Assembly (NCBI GenBank): GCA_964035015.1 | Contig: OZ035998.1 | Coordinates: 41,664,531 to 41,728,530, forward strand | Source: Corallium rubrum | Taxonomy: Eukaryota; Cnidaria; Anthozoa; Scleralcyonacea; Coralliidae | Direction of reading: 5' to 3' | Length of the DNA stretch: 64,000 nucleotides | Part shown: piece after piece, positions 56,311-64,000 of the stretch | Position numbering within the stretch: position 1 is the first letter of the stretch | Layout: each line of letters opens with the position of its first letter | Program-made: the position numbers and the translations under genes | Notes under the pieces: generated by a model | Database searches by the model: none | What the model was told of the DNA's origin: nothing | Seen by the model: only the letters and a program-made list of their open reading frames with translations

Positions 56311-58370
56311 CTTTCTTTTTTTCTTTATTTTATGGTGTATCCAGCTAGACAAAAAATTATACATTATTATACAGTAAATGCCAAATGGCTTAAGGGTACT
56401 TATACTGTGTTGATAGGTTGTATTGTATCTAGTTTAATTCTCAAAATATATATTTGTCCTCTCTAATTTATATAGTGTGGCCATGCAGAAGGAATTTAAG
56501 AAATATGGGCTGCCAAATGTGGATTGCAAGATTAACTCAGCAATGTTGTATTTAATATTTATACATTATACAGTGTGGTAAATATTGACAAAAAGTATTC
56601 GAAAACTAATAAGATATTTTTCTTCTTTCCTAGTTTTGGCTACATAATTTATACTTTGCATCTTCTCAAGCCTGGAATTGTAAGTAAAGATTATATGCAT
56701 GACCATTTTTCTTTTCTTTTTGCAGTATTATATGTGGCTAAATTAGAAAAACGAAGTGTACAAAAATTGTTGGATTGTACGCTGTACGCATTCGTCGAAA
56801 AATAAGAAGACTTATAGTAGTGAAATGCTCTTTATTTTTGTAATCTTAGTTGATAGGTGTGAAAAATAATAAAAACAGTTACCTGATGTTTCTGTCGCGT
56901 AGTTTTTTTAGTCGTAGTTACTTCTGTCCAAGTTTTTTCTCAGTTTTTTCGGCAGCAAACGGGGTACACCCGGGGAATTTTTGTACCGGCATTGTGTTTA
57001 TCCACGCGGGGGATACACGGGAAAAACGCGTAAAAACGCGAAAATTTCCCGATTTAAACAGACAAAAACAGCATTGATATCATGCCCGAACAACCATGTC
57101 AGAACAACCATGTTCTAGCGTGTTACTTTATCACGCTAAAACAACTCTGTTATCATGCATGAAACTTCCTGTTTCAACAACCTTGTTCGGGTCTGTTCCT
57201 TTGACAAGCCATGAACAGATTGTTCCAACATGCATGAACAAGCCTGTCAACAACCATGTTCAAGCTGGCCAGCTCAACCATGTTCAAGCCTGTCGACATC
57301 AATCATGTTCAAGCCTGTCAACAGGCAAAAACAAGCTGTGCGTTTTTACGCGTGTAGTGGGACTACGTCGGAAGTAAAATATTTTGACGTTCTTGGCTTT
57401 TGATTGGCTAGCAAAGGATATTTCGACGTACACGGACTACGGGCCTGAGCCAGCAGTCAATCTTCTGCTTGAGTTCTTTTATGGCGTTCTAAGAGACACA
57501 GAATGAAAACGATGAATTGTCGAAGACGATCTGTTGCGATTTGACAAAGAAACTCCAATCGTGTGGATTCCTCGTGGGTCAAGAGTTTTCGGCGCAGATT
57601 GGCAAGCCATTTATACATCGGGTGATCGGGATATCGACGCAGGCATATATTCCTCAGGCTCAGTATGCTAAAGCTGTTTCTTGAAAGAAAGTTAAGAAAC
57701 GTTGTATTGCTTTAAGGTGAGTGGATACTATCTTATCTTTAGTTCCTCAGACTTGTGCAACCATAAAAAGCGTAAATTATTTAAATTAGATGGGATATGT
57801 AGAGCTCTCAAGTATATTTATGAATAATTCATCATATAATTATTAAGATAATGAGATGTGTTACAAATATAAGTAATCCATCACTGAACATTATAATTAA
57901 ATAATCTTAGCTACTGTAGCCGAAAGTTTGGAACAATTTTAGATCAATAGCAACAGAATGTAAATTTAAAAAAAGGTAAACATTAATTTATTAAAAAAAG
58001 GCAGAAATTAGGCTTATATACTATTTCATCATCATTATTATTATATATACAATATATGTGAAGTAGCAATTTTCTAGGCTATACCAACAATGTTATATTA
58101 TTAAGTTACTTAATATGACAGTAAATACCTTCTTGGGCTGATTATGCAACATCGATAACTTAGATGTTGTGTAGTGGGCTTGAGGGGGTATATATTGTCC
58201 ATAGTTTGTTAATTATTAATGTATATACTACATGTAGTTCTATTTTCAATAAAAGGGATCTACAGCAAACAAGCAAATTTTGCTTTCTTGTAGATTCCCC
58301 ATCACTGTAAATTATTATTTTCTTCTTTCATATCTATTTGTACTATCTATATTATCTTGTGATGAAATAA

Positions 58371-58406
58371 AGTACATTATATATATATATATACATATAC
58401 ATATAC

Positions 58407-58460
<54 letters not shown>
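58371..58460. repeat. (TA)n/(ATACAT)n microsatellite
   Basis: TA dinucleotides with an embedded block of ACATAT hexamers. A second TA tract lies at 58696-58770. 57359-58370 holds no recognised gene, though CTATTTT/TTTGATTGGCTAGC occurs near 57400. Confidence 0.93.
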
Positions 58461-58462
<2 letters not shown>

Positions 58463-58691
58463 TAGAATATATACATTTTAAGACCAAACCGGGAGCAGTT
58501 GCGAAAAATGCAACCACACAGGCCCTCCGGCAGGAATTGAACCCACGACCTTGCGATTCTAGTGCAATGCTCTGACCACTGAGCCACGGAGGCCGTCGCC
58601 GAGAGCTCGATCGCGAGTTCTGTATATATAATAAGGTGGTCCTTCACCCTAAACCCTTAGAACATGCTATGTAATCGAGTGAAATGCCCAA

Positions 58692-58695
<4 letters not shown>
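58461..58695 (-). repeat. tRNA-derived SINE, best-preserved copy
   Basis: On the minus strand: GGCCTCCGTGGCTCAGTGGT…GAGCATTGCACTAGAATCGC…GGGTTCAATTCCTGCCGGAG. The acceptor and anticodon stems nearly pair and the loop would carry AGA (Ser) without the long Ser variable arm. Then comes GCATTTTTCGCAACTGCTCC. The upstream part has GAACATGCTATGTAATCGAG, shared with satellite block A at 48260. Confidence 0.88.
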
Positions 58696-58726
<31 letters not shown>

Positions 58727-58734
58727 TATATGTA

Positions 58735-58771
<37 letters not shown>

Positions 58772-59368
58772 TATATATTTCGGGGGGGAAGAGAAAAAAA
58801 ATACTTGGTAGTTACTAGTTAGTATGACTTGGGATGATGTAGAGAGATGAGCTTCTCTATGTCCATGAAATGTCCCATGTGGTCTATTGATACTAAAACT
58901 TCTTCTAATCAGATAGTGTTTGGCTGGATAGAGGTATTAGGCGAGTATCTGGTGCCTCAAAACCAGACAGCTTGGCAGCTAAGGGATTGCAGCAAGTGGC
59001 TGTGATTGACCTTACAAAATATTTTGGAGCCTTGGCTGTCCATGTCGAATTCACTGTACAACAGTGATTCATAGGCATGCTGATGATGAGCTCTGATATG
59101 GAGCAAAACAGTCCTAAAAAGTTGTCTCCAATAATGATAAAAAAAATGCAAAAGCCAAGTCCTTAAAAAATCATAAAACGTTGTATAAAAAACACAAGTT
59201 AAAACTGTAAGATTTTTCTAAATAGTCTTGTCAGAATGCAGGAAATGCCATTTCAGGGAACCAAATTTTAAAAAATTTCCGGGGGGCATGCCCCCGGACC
59301 CCCCTAGAAATAATATTTCCGGGTTTGACGTACTCTGAAAAATTCCTGGATCCGCCCCTGGTTTTATT

Positions 59369-59844
59369 GTATTATATTTCACTTCGAGAATGTTGCGCGT
59401 TGCAACGAAACGTCAGTATTAAATCTTATTTCTTATAAAATACATCTATTTATTTATACATACATACATATGTCTTTATCTATACGTATTTTGAGCTGCA
59501 TGGGCTCTTCTATTCATCCTAAGAATAAATATTCTATTCTGTGAAGTACAAGCTGAATAAATATAATAAGTAAAATGTTTCTTAAAGCCTTACACAGAAT
59601 CAATTGTAATTAATAATCGCAAAACCTGTAGTTGTGCGTAATACTCTAGGTTTTAAAGATATGTTTGTGCTGAGCTTTTGTTCCGTTGTAGCCCGAAATC
59701 TCTTAACCTCTGAAGACGTCCCAGAGTTCCAGACTAAAACAGGACAAACGTTTAGCGTATTCATGCCAACTTTTGCAAATATTAATTACGAGAAGTAAAA
59801 ACTCATTATAGACGTTTACTTAATAATTTGTCGACCTAATACGA
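59369..59844. other. Upstream region of lipase copy 3
   Basis: CGAAACGTCAGTATTAAATC near 59408 resembles the end of the hammerhead-like hairpins; a similar AAAACGTCAGTATT lies near 62887. No gene is seen. Confidence 0.5.
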
Positions 59845-59852
59845 AATAAAAG
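59845..59852 (+). promoter_or_regulatory. TATA-like element of lipase copy 3
   Basis: AATAAAAG lies 57 bases before the ATG at 59909, the same place as TATAAAAG in copy 2. Confidence 0.5.
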
Positions 59853-59908
59853 TGTACAGCCACGCACCTTCAGCTGCAGTTTGCTGTGTTGTTCGTCAGT
59901 GTCAAACA

Positions 59909-60808
59909 ATGTTGCGTTCTTTTCATCTCTTCCTTACCTGCCTGCTTGTTGGTGTGAGGGCCAATCGAGTTTATCCACCAACAAAAGTCATCAAGCTTAC
60001 TCTTGGCATTTCAAAGGCAACCTATTTACCATTTCAGACAACTAGATTTATCAAAGATGGTCAGATAATTGAAAATCCTTCCGCAACAAAATTAAGATTT
60101 TTCATAATTATACCAATGCCTCCAAAATACGACCCTGCCCAAGACAAGATTTCTTGCAGTACCAGAGGATGGACCGCAAAGAGTTACGAAAACGAAGAAA
60201 CAGAAGTCCTGATGTTCAAAAACGTTCAACAAAAGTTGGTTGTCTTCGGATTTCGTGGAACCGAACCAACAAGTTTAAGTGACTGGTTAAAAAATCTCAA
60301 CGTGTATTCAACAAAATCAACTATCAATGGCGCAACGTTCACTACACACCGGGGATTCGCACATCGTTATGGTTTCATAGCGTCGTGGTTTGAAAGAGAA
60401 TACAGCGCGGTTCCCCGAGATTACACCATCGTACTCACGGGCCACAGTTTGGGAGGAGCAGAAGCCACCATTGCGGCAGTTTATGCTGCTGGAAAGTTAA
60501 AAAGAAAACCAGATGCAGTTGTTACGTATGGTTCACCATTGGTTGGTGTACAAGATTTTAAGAATTACTACAATCAAGTGGTTGGATGTGATCGTACCAT
60601 CAGGATGGCCGCGAAAGGCGATCCATTTACAAATGTTCCGAATGTTAACGATTACACTCACGTTTGCGATCAAGAAAAAGTCGATGGAAACACTGGCTAC
60701 AACCCACTAAAAGCGCACAAATTGCACATTGGATACGAGGAAGGTATTCGAAGAAAATATAGCAACGTGAATGAAATTAATCTTGGTTGTGACCAAATGC
60801 TTTATTAA
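59909..60808 (+). CDS. Secreted class-3 lipase, copy 3, intact and intronless
   Basis: 299 aa, starting MLRSFHLFLTCLLVGVRANR, a signal peptide in line with copy 2. It has FRGTE near 115-119, nucleophile Ser180 in GHSLGGA, Asp238 in GDPFTNVP and His270 in the AHKLHIGYEEGI segment, a complete class-3 triad. Four paired-looking cysteines (C83, C227, C253, C294) would fit disulphides in a secreted protein. The frame is open upstream only by way of a GTG, so the ATG is the start. An ATTAAA lies about 50 bases after the stop. It shares Cys-Ser-Thr-Arg-Gly-Trp with the frameshifted copy 1 and the SAVPRDYTIVLTGHSLGGA block with copy 2. Confidence 0.93.
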   Translation: MLRSFHLFLTCLLVGVRANRVYPPTKVIKLTLGISKATYLPFQTTRFIKDGQIIENPSATKLRFFIIIPMPPKYDPAQDKISCSTRGWTAKSYENEETEVLMFKNVQQKLVVFGFRGTEPTSLSDWLKNLNVYSTKSTINGATFTTHRGFAHRYGFIASWFEREYSAVPRDYTIVLTGHSLGGAEATIAAVYAAGKLKRKPDAVVTYGSPLVGVQDFKNYYNQVVGCDRTIRMAAKGDPFTNVPNVNDYTHVCDQEKVDGNTGYNPLKAHKLHIGYEEGIRRKYSNVNEINLGCDQMLY

Positions 60809-61054
60809 CTCACAATATTAATTGTAAAAATTGTATTGAAAATTCGTGTGTTGAAATTAAAATGTTCAAGCATCATGAATTATGTAGTTGTGAAATTGTG
60901 TGTATTTTCGGTATTCATTTTTTTATTTATCTTAAATAATTTAAGAAGTTAAGAAAGCATCTTCAATGTTTTCATACAGTTATAGGAAAACGAGTCACTC
61001 ATGCAGGGGAGTTTGGAAGGACGAAAAATTGTAGCAGGAAGTACATGACTATAG

Positions 61055-62135
61055 CCGCTGTTACACGAACACGCAAGGACGACTGTGTTTCTCAAGCAGT
61101 CTTCGTTATTTGCATTTACACTCGGCAATCGCCGAGGCAAGTTACAATTTTTCTGGTTTGCCTCGGCAAAACAAATGCCGAAGCAAATTGACATTGTTAT
61201 ACCTTTCCCAAAAACAATGCGTGTTCGTAACGTCACGTTAAACGACTTAACGTAAATAAATTTCTTTTTGTATTTGTAATCTTGCTAACAAATAGATTTG
61301 CCTCATTTGCGACATATAAAACAGGCACGTTGCAAAATTGAACTTCCATTGTAAATTTAAAGTGTCAATCTCACCTGTGGGAATGTTACACATTCGTAAT
61401 ATTTGGGTTCTCCTGAGCAAAATTGCAATATATCTTGTCAGCCGAAAATTTAATCTCATGGAATTTTTCGCTGTCAAAGTTACCAGATGTGATGTCACAA
61501 GAGGTATTTTTATGGCAAGTAACAAAAGAAAACTGGTTTGGAATGCCTCTTGTGACATCACATCCGGTAACTTTGACAGCGAAAAACTCCATGAAGATGA
61601 AATTTTCGGCTGACAAGATATATTGCAATTTTGCTCAGGAGAACCCAAAGATTACGAATATGTAAAATCCCCACAATGAGATAGGCGCTTTAAATTATTA
61701 CACAAAACGCAAAGTCCCACTGTGAGAAATTTGTTGTCTACAACGTAATCGGACGTATGAGTGAAGAGTCTTGCTTGGCAAGCAGTACTCAACACAAGTA
61801 CTGAAAAAAATTCATACAGTTTGTTGATCATGGCTACTATCTTCTCTAAAAACATTTTAAATCAAGCATTTGTTTCAGTAAAATAACAACCAATTGTCAA
61901 AACCGTTGTCAAACAGAATCTACTTACGCGATTGCCTTTAATCGTTTCCGTATGCATTTACAAGTGCCAGGTGTGACAACAGTCTTTTACAAATGCCGAC
62001 GTGCTTGCCGAAGTAATTGCTGAAGCAATCTACAGTGATTTCATTATGTTCTTCGGCAGAAACAATTGCCGAGGCAAAGTAGCAAATTATCGAAAGACTG
62101 CAGCAATTATTTTGCCGAGGCAAAAATAGTTAAAT
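61055..62135. mobile_element. Repeat-rich element with TTGCCGAGGCAA palindromes
   Basis: Variants of TTGCCGAGGCAA (palindromic) are clustered at 61115-61190 and again at 61985-62135, the two clusters in roughly inverted order. This resembles subterminal repeats of a DNA transposon about 1 kb long. Exact ends were not fixed. It carries a nested foldback at 61361-61689. 60809-61054 is 3' flank of the lipase. Confidence 0.55.
61361..61689. mobile_element. TTAA-flanked foldback element, third member
   Basis: 329 bases, inverted arms of about 140 bases (CAAAATTGCAATATATCTTG…, and TTTTTCGCTGTCAAAGTTAC with complement). TTAA at 61357-61360 and 61690-61693. End AGTGTCAATCTCACCTGTGG resembles AGTGYCTATGAA of the other two members. 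Confidence 0.85.
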
Positions 62136-62189
62136 TCGAAACCGACATGAAGTGCAAAGTACTGAGTGACAAGCAGCGGAGCAACTACG

Positions 62190-62330
62190 ATTTTAGATGA
62201 GGGGGAACAGAAATGCACCGCCGAGAAATTTTTTAATCCCAGAGTCTCGGAAATGGTATTTCCTGCGTTTTGAGAGCACTTTTGGGATTTAAACAGACTT
62301 TTTCTCACCCTCACCCCCCTGGCAGATCCG
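62190..62330 (+). repeat. Dispersed ATTTCCTGCGTTTTG repeat copy
   Basis: CGGAAATGGTATTTCCTGCG TTTTGAGAG, then a C-rich stretch ending CCCCCCTGGCAGATCCG. Same family as segments at 3390, 5875, 42420 (inverted) and 59235 (inverted). Confidence 0.7.
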
Positions 62331-62529
62331 ACGACAAATAATTCAAAGAACTGTATAATTGACAAAGAAACTCAAAGAACTGATCCACAAGAAGTTCAAG
62401 GAATACACCAAGTCACTATTAAGCAGAATCCATCAAAGAAAATCTAAAACGCTTCTGGAGTTATTCCGGCCAGCATAAATTTTATAAGTTTCACTTCAGC
62501 TAGAAATACAGGTAAGGTTGGTGGCACTT

Positions 62530-62825
62530 GGTACATTTAACCGCCTGGCGTCCGACAACTCTCTCCTTGGCGAGTAAATTCGTCTGCATGGCGCTAGCCA
62601 AAGTAAAATACTAAAGGCTGCATCGTTTCAAAAGAAACGATATACAGGCGCGAAAGGATTAATAAGATTGGTTTTGAATTGTCATTAACCCCTTGGTGCC
62701 CGAGAACTCTCCCCTTGACGCGAGTATAATTGAGTAAAATCGTCTGGTATTAGCCAGAGTAAAATAACTAAAGGCTGCATCGTTACAAAAGAAACGATAT
62801 ACAGGCACGAAAGGGTTAATTACTT
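62530..62825 (+). repeat. Two tandem copies of the dispersed AGTAAAATCGTCTGG repeat
   Basis: Each about 145-base copy reads TTAACC…TCTCCTTGRCGAGTAAA…CCAGAGTAAAATA…CTAAAGGCTGCATCGTT…GAAACGATATACAGGC…AAAGG.TTAAT. This is the fullest version of the family and includes an inner palindrome (TCGTTTC…GAAACGA). Confidence 0.8.
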
Positions 62826-63096
62826 TTTTTCCCCGTTTAATCAATAACTTATATTCGCATATTTGCTGTGATGAAAGGCTCGGCTCAAAACGTCAGTATT
62901 TTCTTCCAAAAAAATCTCGGGTAGACCAGAGAACAGAGCAAATCACAAAGATTTCAATTAAGAACAATATTATAATATTTAGCTTTAATTTTTTGTACCA
63001 ATTATTATCCCAATAGTCAGTGAGTAAAAACGTTTGAGCTATTGCTTTAAAACAAAATCAAAGATTTACTATGGTTGCACATGGTGTCTATTTAAC

Positions 63097-63262
63097 AAAT
63101 AGATTCCATTTTGCCGTTGTCTGTTCACTTATAGCTAACAGATGGCGTCACAACGTGGTAAGGACAAAAAAGTGGCCCACGAGACGCAGTTGGGTTCGAC
63201 GTATTCTGTGCATCTATAACTGAACAGACAACAAAAAAATGGAATCTATTTGTTTCATACAA
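63097..63262. mobile_element. Hairpin MITE, CCGTTGTCTGTTCA family, copy 2
   Basis: Long inverted ends: AACAAATAGATTCCATTTTG then CCGTTGTCTGTTCACTTATA, with complements on the right. CAGATGGCGTCACAACGTGG matches copy 1 inside. Confidence 0.85.
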
Positions 63263-63429
63263 TAAAAAATAGAAAAATTACGTTTTAACAGACTACTTAC
63301 TAAAATATCGATGATCTATACAAATCAAGCATCATCATTGGCTCGTGATGTTGCAGTGAGATCCGTGATTGGTTTAGAGAAATCAGACCACGTCAGTGAT
63401 GTAATCTGTGCATCTGTACTTTTATGGGA

Positions 63430-63812
63430 GGGGAGCACGGGTGGCATGTGCTGTTAGCGGGCTGCCTCTCACCAAAAAGTTAAGCCCGGTTAGACGGGGT
63501 TAGTACTTGGATGGGTGACCGCTTGGGAATGACCCCGTTGCCGGGCTTGGAACTCATGTGAGTAGAGTTGTAGTTGATCTCTCCTATGCTTCGAGGGTTT
63601 TTCGCCGGGTTCTCCGGTTTTCCTCCCTCTATAAAATCAACACCAAACATCTTAGCTGTGATCCGTGGTCTGAACTGTGTCGTATGGCGGCTGCCTGGAG
63701 CACCTTTGATATACCTCGACACGGCCACGTTGATCTGCGTCCTTCGCAATTCAGCCGCTGGCTGCAAGTAAGGATGATTAGCCCCCAGTCCTTTATCCTT
63801 TATCCTTTAGAT
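63430..63812 (+). repeat. 5S rRNA-derived SINE (SINE3-like)
   Basis: The head AAGTTAAGCCCGGTTAGACG…GGTTAGTACTTGGATGGGTG and ACCGCTTGGGAATGACCCCG matches the 3' two thirds of 5S rRNA, including the internal control region. The 5' third is not 5S-like. A central segment (GGTTTTTCGCCGGGTTCTCC) and a (TCCTTTA)n tail at 63789-63812 complete a SINE layout. The central segment resembles conserved SINE core domains, but I could not confirm which. Confidence 0.82.
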
Positions 63813-64000
63813 CATGGCTATCGACCAATAAAAATGCACGTACGTGTACTATTCAAATTATTGTATAAAGTTAAATACGAATTTGTAGCTTTTTCTAGCG
63901 AGATTGATACTGTACCTACAGGTACTAGCTAGTACTTGATTCTAGTTGTCTCAAAAGCTAAGGTATAGAGCTAACCCTGTCATTTAGCTTCATCCACAGA

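Larger units (their letters stand above)
53517..57358. mobile_element. TIR element with palindromic subterminal repeat clusters
   Basis: Ends ACTACACACGTAAAAATCTC and, inverted, ACTACACGCGTAAAAACGCA. Inside each end about 300-400 bases are filled with variants of TTGTTCATGC and GCATGAACAA in both orientations (53545-53890 and 57085-57330). Next inward, both ends have CGTTTTTA/CGCG-rich stretches. ACTACGTC lies just outside both ends in direct order, but a clean duplication is not established. The interior has no transposase. Confidence 0.75.
53166..59360. mobile_element. 6.2-kb non-autonomous hAT-like element with 8-bp target duplication
   Basis: The left end TAGGGGCGGATTTAGGG and right end (complement CAGGGGCGGATCCAGGA) are inverted. 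Both are followed inward by TACGTCAAAC. The octamer GTTTTATT sits outside both ends (53158-53165 and 59361-59368). These are hAT features. No long open frame exists inside, so it needs a transposase in trans. The interior holds another TIR element (53517-57358), a 171-base MITE, a SINE, TA microsatellites and, at the right end, the ATTTCC/GGGGGCATGCCCCC dispersed motif. Confidence 0.85.

Noticed and set aside
56575-56805. 76-codon plus-strand frame as a transposase exon
   Set aside because: AT-rich with a poly-F start and no recognisable domain or splice partner.
58280-58647. Open frames through the TA/ATACAT tract
   Set aside because: Low-complexity translation (IYIYIHIH) of a microsatellite.
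59852-59908. Longer N-terminus for lipase copy 3
   Set aside because: It opens with GTG and overlaps the expected TATA region; the ATG at 59909 begins a proper signal peptide matching copy 2.
61247-61665. Overlapping frames on both strands in the 61.4-kb foldback
   Set aside because: The palindrome makes both strands encode the same peptide (EFFAVKVTRCDVTRGI); no evidence of a gene.
63470-63553. Functional 5S rRNA gene
   Set aside because: The 5' third is missing and the sequence continues into SINE body and tail.

Overview
The window looks like nuclear DNA of a marine invertebrate animal, most likely a cnidarian (anthozoan). Evidence: genes with canonical GT-AG introns, a VIT/VWA5A-type protein and a metazoan myosin regulatory light chain, animal-type CACTA (EnSpm) and hAT DNA transposons, tRNA- and 5S-derived SINEs, RTE/CR1-type LINE debris, and a dispersed motif with the core AGTAAAATCGTCTGGCG that I associate with coral and anemone genomes (from memory, not a search). 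Most of the 64 kb is transposon-derived; only five host genes or gene relics are recognisable.

Left flank (1-16 kb). A decayed LINE reverse transcriptase (minus strand) is followed by a complete four-exon VWA5A-like gene on the minus strand (767-5078; 774 aa). An intronless myosin regulatory light chain gene lies at 6728-7240. Next comes a run of small DNA elements: a Tigger-like element with TA duplications (9048-10043), a hAT MITE with a perfect 8-bp duplication (10870-11255), a TTAA-flanked foldback nested inside another foldback (11919-12399), and a rotted RTE-type LINE split by a TTAA-flanked MITE (13345-14736).

Centre (16.87-37.36 kb). A nested transposon occupies 20.5 kb. The outer element has terminal inverted repeats of about 320 bp and a frameshifted minus-strand gene for a nuclease-like protein (AcademX-like, tentative). 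That gene is cut in two by a 14,174-bp CACTA/EnSpm element (19617-33790). The inserted element looks intact: matching CACTGTAAAAA termini, subterminal TTGGTC repeats, an 11-exon transposase gene (838 aa, minus) and a divergent 9-exon SAM-domain gene (579 aa, plus). Both reading frames stay open through every predicted splice. The transposase and its SAM partner face away from a shared 291-bp promoter that itself contains a terminal-repeat-like motif.

Right half (37.4-64 kb). Three intronless paralogous secreted class-3 lipases lie in the same orientation at 40858 (one-base frameshift, pseudogene), 46556 (intact, TATA box) and 59909 (intact). They are separated by MITEs, a 25-bp minisatellite (44.4-44.9 kb), a 4.2-kb satellite of 17-bp units with an approximately 890-bp higher-order duplication (48.0-52.2 kb), and a 6,195-bp non-autonomous hAT-like insertion with an 8-bp duplication (53166-59360). 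That insertion contains another TIR element with unusual subterminal repeat clusters. The right edge has a foldback nested in a repeat-rich element, a recurrent hairpin MITE and a 5S-rRNA-derived SINE.

Exon structures were assembled by eye from splice signals, frame continuity and family resemblance. No database search was possible.
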